Source: Caballeronia peredens (GTDB taxonomy: Bacteria; Pseudomonadota; Gammaproteobacteria; Burkholderiales; Burkholderiaceae). From it: a stretch of DNA of 64,000 bases. Numbering within the stretch: the first letter of the stretch is position 1; the number at the start of each line of letters is the position of its first letter. Location: positions 97,882 to 161,881 of the forward strand of contig FCOH02000014.1 in assembly GCA_001544595.2 (NCBI GenBank). Reading direction: 5' to 3'. A program made the position numbers and the translations under genes. Of the stretch, positions 39,208 through 47,980 are shown piece after piece. Below the pieces are notes generated by a model. It had not been told where the DNA came from. It saw nothing but the letters and a program-made list of their open reading frames with translations, and did no database searches.

Positions 39208-40365
39208 TTATTTCGCGGCGGGCACGAACACGACCTTGTAGCCGCTTCTCGGCTTGCGGTTCCACGAACCATGCTGACCGATGAACGCGCCGTTACGATA
39301 GCGCTCCGGAAACGCCTGGCCATCGTAGAACGTGAGGCCGAGGGACGCCGTGTGAGCGCCTAGCGCATAGTCGGGAAGGATGGCAGATTGCACGAGATCC
39401 GCGCGTTGCGGCTTCACGCGGTCGTCGACATGCTGGCCGTAATAGCTATAGGGCCAGCCATAAAACGCGCCGTCTTTCACTGAAGTCAGATAGTCGGGCA
39501 CGAGGTCGTTGCCGAGTTCATCGCGCTCGTTCACGACGGTCCAGAGCGCGCCGCTTTCCGGCTGCCATGACATGCCGTTCGGATTGCGCAGGCCGGTCGC
39601 GAAGAGCCGCGACTGCTTCGTCGCGATATCCACTTCCATGATTGCCGCGCGCCCGTTCTCCGCGTCGATGCCGTTCTCCGCGACGTTGCTGTTCGAGCCG
39701 ACGGTCACATACAGCTTCTTGCCGTCGCGGCTCGCGATGATGTTCTTGGTCCAGTGATGGTTGATCGGACCGGCGGGCAAGTCCATGAACTTTTCGCCGG
39801 GCGTCGTGATCTGCGTCGCGCCGGGTTCGTACCTGAAGCGCATGATCGCATCGGTGTCGGCCACGTAGAGTTCCTCGCCGACGAGCGCCATGCCGAACGG
39901 CGAATGCAGCTTGTCGATGAACACGCTGCGCGTTTCGGCGACGCCATCGCCATCTGCATCGCGCAGCAGCACGATGCGATCCGGGCTCGGCACGCCGGCG
40001 CCCGCGCGTTTCTGGACCTTCTTCATCACGAAGCCTTTGATGCCGGCGTTTTCATCGTGTGGTTCCGGCGCATTGCTTTCGGCGACGAGCACGTCGCCAT
40101 TGGGCAGCGTCGCGAGCCAGCGCGGATGTTCGAGCCCCGCGGCGAACGCGGTCACGTTGAAACCCGCGGGCGCGTCGGGCTTTTCGCCCTGCTGCCACGG
40201 CTTGGCCGGCGCGATGTTGACCGTCGGCATCATCGATTTGTGGGGCGCGGGCAATGTGGGATCCGGGCCGAAGCCCTGGGCATAGTCGGCGGCGAGGGTG
40301 GCGCCGCTCGTGATGAGTAGCGCGACGGCCCCCGCATGTGCGAGATGCTTCGACTGAATCTTCAA
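39208..40365 (-). CDS. PQQ-type sorbosone dehydrogenase family protein, C-terminally short
   Basis: 385 aa with a Sec signal peptide ([16 protein letters not shown]). Beta-propeller repeats include [42 protein letters not shown] and [19 protein letters not shown]; the last block is [21 protein letters not shown]. It stops at FVPAAK, some 40 aa before the usual family end with a last propeller strand. Start is TTG at 40365 with AGGAG 7 nt upstream. Periplasmic sugar/aldose oxidation is the family role. Confidence 0.8.
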   Translation of the reverse strand: MKIQSKHLAHAGAVALLITSGATLAADYAQGFGPDPTLPAPHKSMMPTVNIAPAKPWQQGEKPDAPAGFNVTAFAAGLEHPRWLATLPNGDVLVAESNAPEPHDENAGIKGFVMKKVQKRAGAGVPSPDRIVLLRDADGDGVAETRSVFIDKLHSPFGMALVGEELYVADTDAIMRFRYEPGATQITTPGEKFMDLPAGPINHHWTKNIIASRDGKKLYVTVGSNSNVAENGIDAENGRAAIMEVDIATKQSRLFATGLRNPNGMSWQPESGALWTVVNERDELGNDLVPDYLTSVKDGAFYGWPYSYYGQHVDDRVKPQRADLVQSAILPDYALGAHTASLGLTFYDGQAFPERYRNGAFIGQHGSWNRKPRSGYKVVFVPAAK

Positions 40366-40411
40366 GCGTGGCTCCTGACGAGTGAGAAAGCGACAGCGTT
40401 CATCGATGCGA

Positions 40412-40579
40412 TCAGCCGCCGCCGATGCCTTGCGTCACCTTGCCCGTGCCTCCGCAGGTTTCGCAATCGGCGCCGTCGCGTTTGCCGGATCCGTTGCAAT
40501 CTGGGCACAGATCTTCGCCCGATCCGGGCACGCCGGGTTCGGCCTCGTCGCCGGGATTGAGAGGAGGTTGTTGCGCCAT
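40412..40579 (-). CDS. Small DnaJ-like zinc-finger protein
   Basis: 55 aa. It begins [21 protein letters not shown] and has two DnaJ-type CxxCxGxG motifs (CPDCNGSG and CETCGGTG), so it can bind one zinc. No J domain. Acts perhaps as a small chaperone cofactor; function is not known. AAGGAG 9 nt before the ATG supports expression. It lies 47 nt upstream of the sorbosone-dehydrogenase start on the same strand. Confidence 0.8.
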   Translation of the reverse strand: MAQQPPLNPGDEAEPGVPGSGEDLCPDCNGSGKRDGADCETCGGTGKVTQGIGGG

Positions 40580-40737
40580 GGCCGTCTCCTTCGTTGGAAC
40601 GGGTCGCGTCGTGACCCTTCAGAACGTTCGTGAGCAAGCGACGTTCCTCTTCGCGGCGCGTGCGGAGCGGGTACGCGTAATGCGCATAGGATTGCGCGGC
40701 GAGAGCCGCGGCTTCATGACCTGGCAAGGAGGAATCC

Positions 40738-40929
40738 ATGAGCGGAAACCAGAAGCAAACCGATAGTCAGCCGTCGACGCCGAATCAGTCGGATCAGTCG
40801 AATCAATCCAACAGGCAGCCCGGCCAGCAGGACAAGTCACCGGGCCAGCCGCAACAGGATCAGCAAAGCGGCCAAAAGCAGCAGAATCAGTCCCAGCCGC
40901 AGCACAAGGACGGTCAGCGTCAACCGTGA
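40738..40929 (+). CDS. Gln/Ser-rich disordered small protein
   Basis: 63 aa, almost entirely Gln, Ser, Asn, Pro, Lys and Asp (MSGNQKQTDSQPSTPNQSDQ). No hydrophobic core, so it is predicted disordered. AAGGAGG 7 nt before ATG is a strong RBS. Possibly a desiccation or stress hydrophilin; this is inferred from composition only. Confidence 0.55.
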   Translation: MSGNQKQTDSQPSTPNQSDQSNQSNRQPGQQDKSPGQPQQDQQSGQKQQNQSQPQHKDGQRQP

Positions 40930-40994
40930 TCGTCCTCGGGTAGATGGAAGCAGTCGACTCGCGGTCCCGCTCATGCGGGGCCGCGCGTTTATCG

Positions 40995-41384
40995 TCAGGG
41001 CTTGCGTCCGAACGCTTCGCGCAAGCGCTTCTTCGCGCGTTCCAGCGTGCTCTTGCGCGACTTCGGCAAATTGCGTCCCGCGCGATTGATATAGAAGTTG
41101 AGCATCGACATCGCCGATTGAAACGGCGAGCCCTTACGGCGCGTGCTGCGCGTGGACGAGCGCTTGAGCGAATCGGCGATTTCCTGCGCGTTGCCGGTTT
41201 TGAAAATGTCGCGCTGAATATCCATCGCGTCGCTCGTCTCCATCACCCGATGCGACCAGCGATGCGTGCTCCGCTCCGGCTTCTTGCGATGGCCGGCGAG
41301 CGAATGCCGTTGCCGCGTGCTGGGGCGCTTGCCGCTCGCGATCTTGCGCGTTGCCGTCTTCGTGGTCTTGCGGGTTGTTGGCAT
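40995..41384 (-). CDS. DUF3175 domain protein
   Basis: 129 aa from ATG 41384 (MPTTRKTTK), which has GAGG upstream. A basic linker precedes the DUF3175 core: STHRWSHRVMETSDAMDIQ, ADSLKRSSTRSTRRKGSPF and QSAMSMLNFYINRAGRNL. Function is unknown. It lies 44 nt downstream of the Rieske reductase gene on the same strand and could be co-transcribed. Confidence 0.8.
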   Translation of the reverse strand: MPTTRKTTKTATRKIASGKRPSTRQRHSLAGHRKKPERSTHRWSHRVMETSDAMDIQRDIFKTGNAQEIADSLKRSSTRSTRRKGSPFQSAMSMLNFYINRAGRNLPKSRKSTLERAKKRLREAFGRKP

Positions 41385-41428
41385 GCTCGTCCTCGCTGCC
41401 CTTTGCGTCGCTGCACTCATCGAGGCAT

Positions 41429-42988
41429 TCATGCGTTCGCGATACGCCGCGCGTCGTCGAGCGTGAGCGGCTCGCGCATCGCTTCGGCGAGGCGGCACAC
41501 GGCGGCGTCGTGTTCGCATGCGACAACCGCGCCCACGTGCGCGTCCTTCATCAGATAGGCGATGAAGTGCTGCGCATCGAGATCGCCGTCGATCTCGATG
41601 CTATCCGGCTCCTTCACATGCCCGAGATAATCGAACGTCTTGTCGTAGTGAAAGGTCCAGAAATAGGGCACGCCGTCATAATTGCGCGCGCTGCCCGCCA
41701 TGTTGTATGCAGCGACACGCGCATGCTGCTGCGCCACGCGCCAGTGTTCGATGCGCACGTTCGCATTCGCGCGCGGCAACGGAAAATGCACGATATCGCC
41801 CGCTGCGTACAGCGACGGTGCGGCGAGCATCGTCGCATCGACGGACAGGCCGCCGTCATCTTCCAGCGTGACACCCGAGAGAAAACGCGTCGCCGGTTCG
41901 ACACCCGTTCCCGCGATCACGACATCCGCCGCGATCTTCTCGCCGGATTCGAGCATCACTTCGCGCACGGCATTTCCGCCGCGCAGTGCGCTGACGCGCG
42001 CATTCATACGAAACGCGACGCCGTTCTTTTCGTGCAGCCGCTTGAACATTTCGCCGATGCGCTCGCCGAACTGCTTCGCGAACGGCACCTTGCCCGGCGC
42101 GACGATGGTCACATCCATGTCGCGCTTCCTCAGACAAGAAGCCACTTCCATGCCGATGAAACTCGCCCCGATGATCACGACGCGCTTGCGTCCTTCGAGC
42201 GACGCGAGGATCGCGCGTGCGTCATCGCGAGTGCGCAACAGATGGACGTGTTCGAGATTTGCGCCGGGAATGTCGAGCGCTTTCGGCATGCCGCCCGTGC
42301 AGACGAGCGCGGCGTCGTATTCGATCTTCGTGCCGTCGGCCAGCTCGGCGTGTTTGTCGCTGGCATCGAGCTTCACGGCCTGGGATTCGATGCGCTCGAT
42401 ATCGTGCGTGCCGAAGAAACCGGGGTCGAGCAGCGACGGAACGTCGTCGGGCGGCATGTCGCCTGCGAGCGTGAACTTGCTGAGCGACGTGCGATCGTAC
42501 GGCTCGCGCGCGTCACTGCCCGCGAGCACGATGCGCCCAGCGAAGCCCGCTTCGCGCAACGCGGCGCATGCGGCCGCTCCCGCCGCGCCCGCGCCGACGA
42601 TGAGCATCGTCTTGTCCTTGTCTTGCGCCTTTTTCGGCGCGCTGCTCTCGACGGGCTGCGAGGACACGTAGACATCGCCGTCTCTGATCGACGCTTCGTA
42701 GCGGGTCAGCGCTTTCAGCGGCGGCGGTTCGACGAGACTGCCGTCGCGCACCTCGAACGTGCCCTTGTGCCACGGACACACGATGCGCCCGTTGCAGATC
42801 GCGCCTTCTTCGAGCGGCCCGCCCGCGTGAGGACAGTCGGCGCCATAGGCGCGCACGGCATCGCCGTCACGTATCAGCAGAATGGGGATTTCCTGCGCGT
42901 CTTTGTCGGCGCCTTTGACGCGCACGCGCGTGCCGCGATCGGCGGACAAATCCGCGAAGCGCGCGACTCTATGCAAAGTAGGGGACAT
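41429..42988 (-). CDS. Rieske [2Fe-2S]-fused FAD oxidoreductase (AIF-like)
   Basis: 519 aa from ATG 42988, preceded by GGAGAG. N-terminal Rieske domain (about 1-100) with cluster ligands CPHAGGPL and CPWHKG. Then an FAD/NAD-binding pyridine-nucleotide-disulfide oxidoreductase: MLIVGAGAAGAAACAAL, VVIIGASFIGMEVASCL, and a C-terminal reductase domain (FHYDKTFDYLGHV). Resembles apoptosis-inducing-factor-like ferredoxin reductases. Electron acceptor unknown. It lies 119 bp from the ehuA end on the same strand. Confidence 0.85.
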   Translation of the reverse strand: MSPTLHRVARFADLSADRGTRVRVKGADKDAQEIPILLIRDGDAVRAYGADCPHAGGPLEEGAICNGRIVCPWHKGTFEVRDGSLVEPPPLKALTRYEASIRDGDVYVSSQPVESSAPKKAQDKDKTMLIVGAGAAGAAACAALREAGFAGRIVLAGSDAREPYDRTSLSKFTLAGDMPPDDVPSLLDPGFFGTHDIERIESQAVKLDASDKHAELADGTKIEYDAALVCTGGMPKALDIPGANLEHVHLLRTRDDARAILASLEGRKRVVIIGASFIGMEVASCLRKRDMDVTIVAPGKVPFAKQFGERIGEMFKRLHEKNGVAFRMNARVSALRGGNAVREVMLESGEKIAADVVIAGTGVEPATRFLSGVTLEDDGGLSVDATMLAAPSLYAAGDIVHFPLPRANANVRIEHWRVAQQHARVAAYNMAGSARNYDGVPYFWTFHYDKTFDYLGHVKEPDSIEIDGDLDAQHFIAYLMKDAHVGAVVACEHDAAVCRLAEAMREPLTLDDARRIANA

Positions 42989-43107
42989 CGCACTCTCCGG
43001 TGACTGGAGCGCCCGAGCGTTGCGCACTCGAGCGATACGGAAAGCGCGAAGCAATTATCGGACCGCGAAATCAGCGCGTTGGGGAGCCTGCTGCCTTAGC
43101 CCGATGA

Positions 43108-43932
43108 TCACAGCGCTTCCGTCACCGCGCGCAGGAACTGTTTCGTGCGTTCATGCTGCGGCGCAGAGAAGAACTGCTGCGGCGGCGCCTGCTCGATGAT
43201 CTTGCCTTGCGAGAAGAAGCACACGCGATCGGCGAAATCCTTCGCAAAGCCCATCTGATGCGTCACCATCAGCATCGTCAGATTATGCTCCGCACCGAGC
43301 CGGCGTATCACGTTGAGCACTTCGCCGCACAGTTCGGGATCGAGCGCGGAAGTGACTTCATCGAACAGCATGATCTTCGGGCGCATCGCGAGCGCACGGG
43401 CAATCGCCACACGCTGCTGCTGTCCGCCCGACAATTGCGATGGATAGTGATTGCACTTCTCCGACAGCCCGACGAGCGAAAGCAATTCGCGCGCACGTTC
43501 GGTCGCTTCCTTCTTAGACATCCCGAGCACGCTCATCGGCGCTTCGATCGTGTTGTGCAGCGCGGTCATGTGCGGGAACAGGTTGAAGCTCTGAAACACC
43601 ATGCCGATCTTGCTGCGCACCTGTCGCACATGTCGAGGCGACGCGGGCACGAGCTTGCCGCCGCGCATCTCGTGCGTGAGCGGCTCGCCGTCCACTTCGA
43701 TGACGCCGTCCGTCAACGGATCGAGCGTCATCAGCACGCGCAGGAGCGTGGACTTGCCCGAGCCGCTCGGCCCGATGATCGCCACTTTCTCGTTGCGCGC
43801 CACGTCGAGATCGAGTCCGTCGAGCACGGTAAGCGCGCCATAGCGTTTGGTGACGTTGCGAAAGCGCACCATCGGCGCGTTCGCGCTTTGCTCTGCTGCA
43901 GCGCCGAGCGCGGGGTCGAGATCTCGTTTCAT
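43108..43932 (-). CDS. ehuA: Ectoine/hydroxyectoine ABC transporter, ATP-binding protein
   Basis: 274 aa from ATG 43932 (MKRDLDPALG), preceded by CAGGAG. Polar amino acid ABC ATPase: Walker A GPSGSGKST, Q-loop FQSFNLFPHM, signature LSGGQQQRVAIARA, Walker B MLFDEVTSALDPE, H-loop VTHQMGF. Last gene of the ehuBCDA run. The assignment to ectoines comes from the flanking ectoine catabolism genes. Confidence 0.88.
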   Translation of the reverse strand: MKRDLDPALGAAAEQSANAPMVRFRNVTKRYGALTVLDGLDLDVARNEKVAIIGPSGSGKSTLLRVLMTLDPLTDGVIEVDGEPLTHEMRGGKLVPASPRHVRQVRSKIGMVFQSFNLFPHMTALHNTIEAPMSVLGMSKKEATERARELLSLVGLSEKCNHYPSQLSGGQQQRVAIARALAMRPKIMLFDEVTSALDPELCGEVLNVIRRLGAEHNLTMLMVTHQMGFAKDFADRVCFFSQGKIIEQAPPQQFFSAPQHERTKQFLRAVTEAL

Positions 43933-44014
43933 CTGCTGCTCCTGGAGTTGCATTACCGTGCGCCGTCCAGCGGGGTCGGGGTGGTCGATGTGATCGATGT
44001 GCGAAGCCGCGCGC

Positions 44015-44683
44015 TCATGGCAGCCTCACGCGTCGTTCGAGATGCCGCACGCCCGAGGCGAACGTCACGCTGATCAGAAGAAAAAAGATGCCGGTCATCG
44101 TGATCGGTTCGAGATAGCGGAACGTCTCCGAGCCGATGTTCTTCGCCTGCTGCATCAGTTCGACGACGGTGATCGCGGAGAGCACCGGCGTGTCCTTGAA
44201 CATCGCGACGAGATAGTTGCCGAGCGCGGGAATCACCGGGCGAATCGCCTGCGGCAACACTACGCCGCTATAGGTGCGCCACGGCGAAAGCGAAAGCGCG
44301 CACGACGCTTCCCATTGCCCGCGCGCGACGCCGTTGAGCCCCGCGCGATACACCTCGGACACGTAGCACGCGTAGTGCACCGCGATGCCCAGCGTGCCCG
44401 CCGTCAGCGCGGACATCGTGAGGCCGTACAGCGGTGCGACATAGAACAGCACGTACACCTGGATCAGCAGCGGCGTGCTGCGAATGAACTCGATGAACAA
44501 TGCGGTCGTCTTCGCGAGAGGCGCGAAATCGCTGCGCCGCATGATTGCCAGCACGAGGCCGAGCACGAGCGCGATCGCGAAGCCGACGAGCGTGATGCCG
44601 ATGGTATAGACCGCCGCGCGCGCGAGTTCGGGCAGGATATGCAGCGCGTAGCTCATATCGAAGAGTTGACCAAGCGATGTCAT
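44015..44683 (-). CDS. ehuD: Ectoine/hydroxyectoine ABC transporter permease
   Basis: 222 aa, polar-amino-acid-type permease with TM segments LARAAVYTIGITLVGFAIAL and FIRSTPLLIQVYVLFYVAPLYG. The binding-protein-dependent loop is GVARGQWEASCALSLSPWRTYSGVVLPQA. The start overlaps the ehuC stop (ATGA, 44680-44683). Confidence 0.88.
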   Translation of the reverse strand: MTSLGQLFDMSYALHILPELARAAVYTIGITLVGFAIALVLGLVLAIMRRSDFAPLAKTTALFIEFIRSTPLLIQVYVLFYVAPLYGLTMSALTAGTLGIAVHYACYVSEVYRAGLNGVARGQWEASCALSLSPWRTYSGVVLPQAIRPVIPALGNYLVAMFKDTPVLSAITVVELMQQAKNIGSETFRYLEPITMTGIFFLLISVTFASGVRHLERRVRLP

Positions 44684-45363
44684 GACGCGGCCCTCGGAAT
44701 GGTGCGGCGAACCGCGACATGACTGCTCACGCGCCGCTCGAACATGCGCATCACGGCGACGACCGCTTGCGCGAGCACAAAGTAGATGAGGAGCGTGAGC
44801 CCGAAGATTTCCGCGGTCTTGAAGGTCGCTTCGTCGAGCTGGCGCGCGCGGAAGGTGAGATCGGACAGCGTGATCAGCGAGACGAGCGAGGTGCCCTTGA
44901 TGAGTTCGATCATCAGATTGGTCGCGGGCGGCAGCGCGTTGATCATCGCCTGCGGCAGCACGACCCGCCGCAGCCGCGCCGACGCCGGCATGTTCAGCGC
45001 GAGCGCCGCTTCGTATTGACCGCCCGGCACCGAGCGCAGCGCGCCGCGCAGAATCTCCGAGCCATACGCGCCGTAGTGCAGCCCGAGTCCGACGATGGCG
45101 ACCGTGAAGGGCGTCAACTGCACGTTGAAGGGCGGCAACGGCAGCACGAAGAAGAGCCAGAACAACTGCACCAGCAACGACGTGCCGCGAAAGACTTCGA
45201 CATACACGTTGCCGGTCCAGCGCACGACGCGATAGGGCGCGGCGCGCAGCGCGGTCGCGACGCTCGCCATGACGATCGCAAGCAGGATACTGATGACCGC
45301 GATCTGGATCGTGACGAGCGTGCCCTTCATCATCAGGGGCAGCAGCTCATTGAGGTCACTCAT
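44680..45363 (-). CDS. ehuC: Ectoine/hydroxyectoine ABC transporter permease
   Basis: 227 aa from ATG 45363 (MSDLNELLPLM), preceded by GAGGAACC. Related to EhuD, with the loop SVPGGQYEAALALNMPASARLRRVVLPQA. Follows the binding protein by 50 bp and overlaps ehuD. Confidence 0.88.
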   Translation of the reverse strand: MSDLNELLPLMMKGTLVTIQIAVISILLAIVMASVATALRAAPYRVVRWTGNVYVEVFRGTSLLVQLFWLFFVLPLPPFNVQLTPFTVAIVGLGLHYGAYGSEILRGALRSVPGGQYEAALALNMPASARLRRVVLPQAMINALPPATNLMIELIKGTSLVSLITLSDLTFRARQLDEATFKTAEIFGLTLLIYFVLAQAVVAVMRMFERRVSSHVAVRRTIPRAAS

Positions 45364-45413
45364 GACGGTTCCTCGCAAATTGATGAACGCGGCGCGTCGC
45401 TACAACGCTTCGT

Positions 45414-46268
45414 TTAACCCGCGCACAGTTCAGGCGCTTTCTTCGTCGTCAGGTTGGTCTTGTCGAAGCCGAACGGGCCGACCGTCTTCAGATGATCGTC
45501 CGTGCCGAGCCACTGATGCAGTTCCTTGTTCACGGCATCGCGCAGATCCGTATCTTCGGGACGGAACGCGAGCGCGCCGTAGCCGATGTGCTTCGGATCG
45601 TCGTTGAACTGGCTGATGGCCTCCACTTGTGCGCCGCCCTTCGTGGCAAGTCCCTTCATCGTCAGGGCGGTGCCGACGGCTGCATCCGCACGACGCGCGC
45701 GCACGGCCTGCAACTGCGCCGTGGTATCCGGAACCTGAAGGATCTGGTCATCCTTGATACCCGCCTGACGCGCATAGCCGAGTTCCGCCGTGCCGGCCAT
45801 CACAGCAAGTTTCGTGTCCGGTTGCTTCGCGACATCGGCATAGCTGTGCACGTTCTTCGGATTGCCTTTCATCGTCAGCAGCGTGTCGGGAATCTGGTAT
45901 TGCGGATCGGCGAACGCCACTTGTTTGCAGCGCTCCGGCGTGATGTACATGCCCGCCGCGATCACGTCGAAGCGGCCGGCCTTCAGGCCTGGAATCAGCG
46001 CGCCCCATTCGGTCAGCACAGCATCGACCTTCTTCACGCCGAGCTTGGCGAAGACCTTCTTCGCGATCTCGGGCGATTCGCCGGTCACGGTGCCGTCGGG
46101 CGTCGTGTAGGCGAAGGGCGTTTCGTTCGCGTAACCGATACGCACCTCGCCAGTGCGCTGAATGCGCTGCAACGTGGTTTCCGCGTTCGCGCTCGCGGTG
46201 AATGCGGCAAGGCTCGCCGCCGCGACGCACGCCGCTGCCAGCATTCCAGACAGTCTTTTCGTCTTCAT
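45414..46268 (-). CDS. ehuB: Ectoine/hydroxyectoine substrate-binding protein
   Basis: 284 aa. Signal peptide MKTKRLSGMLAAACVAAASL ... ANA, mature from ETTLQRIQ. The ligand residues known for S. meliloti EhuB have counterparts in NETPFAY (Glu, Phe) and AAGMYITPERCKQVAFA (Tyr, Phe, Arg). Amino-acid-binding fold. The CDS start at 46268 has GGGAACG upstream; the longer frame to 47180 is antisense to enuR. First gene of the uptake operon, divergent from enuR. Confidence 0.9.
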   Translation of the reverse strand: MKTKRLSGMLAAACVAAASLAAFTASANAETTLQRIQRTGEVRIGYANETPFAYTTPDGTVTGESPEIAKKVFAKLGVKKVDAVLTEWGALIPGLKAGRFDVIAAGMYITPERCKQVAFADPQYQIPDTLLTMKGNPKNVHSYADVAKQPDTKLAVMAGTAELGYARQAGIKDDQILQVPDTTAQLQAVRARRADAAVGTALTMKGLATKGGAQVEAISQFNDDPKHIGYGALAFRPEDTDLRDAVNKELHQWLGTDDHLKTVGPFGFDKTNLTTKKAPELCAG

Positions 46269-46430
46269 ATCGTTCCCGTAGTGATGATTCTTCAAGCGTG
46301 GTCGAGTCGGGCGCTGCATGGCCATCGAATGGGCGAGACCGAGAAAACCCTTATTCCGCAGGGCTTTTCGGCGGCGCCGAGCGCAGCCACGAACGCAGAA
46401 TACAAAGCCATATATTTGTTCCGATTGCTC

Positions 46431-46440
46431 TAGGACAATT
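46431..46440. promoter_or_regulatory. Candidate EnuR operator near enuR/ehuB
   Basis: TAGGACAATT at 46431-46440, 27 bp upstream of the enuR ATG. The same TAGGACAAT core appears twice in front of eutB. Upstream TTGTTCC gives partial inverted symmetry. Confidence 0.55.
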
Positions 46441-46466
46441 ATTTTCGGCCGCGCTTTTGCGCCACT

Positions 46467-47900
46467 ATGGCGCATGACATCCGGCACATGAGGAACGACC
46501 CAGTGAACGAACGATGGCGCGACGCCGTGCGCACCGTGCAAGGCGTGCAATCCAAGTACAAGCGGCTCGTGAAGGCGATGGCGGCCGATATCGAAAGCGG
46601 AACGCTTGCCTCCGGCGAGCGTCTGCCGCCGCAGCGCGAAGTCGCAGCGGACCTCGCGATCAGCGTGCAGACCGTCACGAACGCCTATAAGGAACTCGAA
46701 CGACAAGGGCTGATCCGCTGCGAAGTGGGGCGCGGCAGCTTCGTCTCGGCGCGCGTGACCGAGACCATGTCCAATTACATGCTGGATACGGCCGAGCGTT
46801 CGGTCGTCGATTTCTCGATTGCGCGCATCGTCCATACGCCCGAGCACGACGCGATGTGGCGCAAGGTCTGCGCGACGCTTTCGACCATCGAGGATCAGCC
46901 GTGGATACGCGCGTTCCGGCCGATCGCGGGCTTCGAGCATCATCGCCAGGCGGGTGTCGCGTGGCTCGCGTCGCTCAACATGCCGGCGAGTGTGGATACG
47001 CTGCTCGTCACGAACGGCGCGGCGCACGGCATCTTTCTCGCGCTCGCGTCGATCGTCGGGCCGGGCGATACCGTGCTGTGCGAAAGCCTCACGGATCACG
47101 GCGTGATCGGCTCGGCGAATGTGCTGGGATTTACGCTCAAAGGACTGGAGATCGACGAGCACGGCATCCGGCCCGAGCACTTCGAAGAAGTCTGCGACAG
47201 CGAGCGTGTCAGCGCGCTCGTCTGCACGCCGACGCTCAACAACCCGACGGTCGCGCTGATGACCGATTCACGCCGCCGCTCGATTGCGCGCATCGCGGAG
47301 CGCTATGGCGTGTACGTCATCGAAGACGATGTCTACGGCGCGCTGCCCGCGAAAGCGCAGACGCCCATTGCGAGCCTGATTCCCGAGCTTGCGTTTTATT
47401 GCACGAGCATGACGAAGTCCGTGCTGAGCGGCTTGCGCACGGGCTTCATGACGGTGCCGCGCAGGCTCGCGTTGCGCGCGGAGAGCGTCTTGCGCGTGAG
47501 CAGCTGGATGGCGACATCGCCGATCGCCGAAGTCACCACGCGCTGGATCATGGACGGCACCGCCGATCGACTCGTGCAGATCCAGCGCGAGCGGTTGGCG
47601 GTGCGGCAGCGCGTCGTGCGCGAGGTGCTGGGCGATTACGTGCTCGGCTCGCATCCGAACGCCCTGTCGGCGTGGCTGCGCGTGCCCGACGAATGGGAAG
47701 CCGAGCGCATCGTGCGCGAACTGCGCAATCGCAATATCGCGGTGACATCGCCCGATCCGTTTCTCGTGCGCGGCGCGGTGCGGCCCAACGCGGTGCGGCT
47801 TTGCGTGGGCGCGGAAGTCGGCGAGAACACGTTCCGCACAGCCGTGCAAACGATCCGCGAGGTATTCGAGCAATACCCGCACGTGCATGACTTCAACTAA
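46467..47900 (+). CDS. enuR: MocR-type regulator of ectoine catabolism
   Basis: 477 aa from ATG 46467. Winged HTH: GERLPPQREVAADLAISVQTVTNAYKELERQG. The fold-I PLP domain carries the Schiff-base lysine in CTSMTKSVLSGLRTGF. EnuR in Ruegeria binds diaminobutyrate-type inducers through PLP and de-represses the ectoine genes. It stands between uptake and catabolism operons, as in known clusters. Other starts are possible: ATG 46488 or GTG 46503, which has AGGA 8 nt upstream. Confidence 0.9.
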   Translation: MAHDIRHMRNDPVNERWRDAVRTVQGVQSKYKRLVKAMAADIESGTLASGERLPPQREVAADLAISVQTVTNAYKELERQGLIRCEVGRGSFVSARVTETMSNYMLDTAERSVVDFSIARIVHTPEHDAMWRKVCATLSTIEDQPWIRAFRPIAGFEHHRQAGVAWLASLNMPASVDTLLVTNGAAHGIFLALASIVGPGDTVLCESLTDHGVIGSANVLGFTLKGLEIDEHGIRPEHFEEVCDSERVSALVCTPTLNNPTVALMTDSRRRSIARIAERYGVYVIEDDVYGALPAKAQTPIASLIPELAFYCTSMTKSVLSGLRTGFMTVPRRLALRAESVLRVSSWMATSPIAEVTTRWIMDGTADRLVQIQRERLAVRQRVVREVLGDYVLGSHPNALSAWLRVPDEWEAERIVRELRNRNIAVTSPDPFLVRGAVRPNAVRLCVGAEVGENTFRTAVQTIREVFEQYPHVHDFN

Positions 47901-47906
47901 ATGAAC

Positions 47907-47938
47907 TAGGACAATCGAAAACGATTTTTTAGGACATT
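47907..47938 (+). promoter_or_regulatory. Tandem TAGGACA elements upstream of eutB
   Basis: TAGGACAAT (47907-47915) and TAGGACATT (47930-47938) start 23 bp apart, about two helical turns. Both lie between the enuR stop and the eutB start. With the copy at 46431 they are candidate EnuR operators. Confidence 0.6.
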
Positions 47939-47980
47939 AGACTGGGTTGCATCGTTACTCGATATGTTACTCAGACGCTC

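Noticed and set aside
41351..43003. 550-aa plus-strand frame
   Set aside because: Antisense to the well-supported Rieske reductase; composition is shadow-like.
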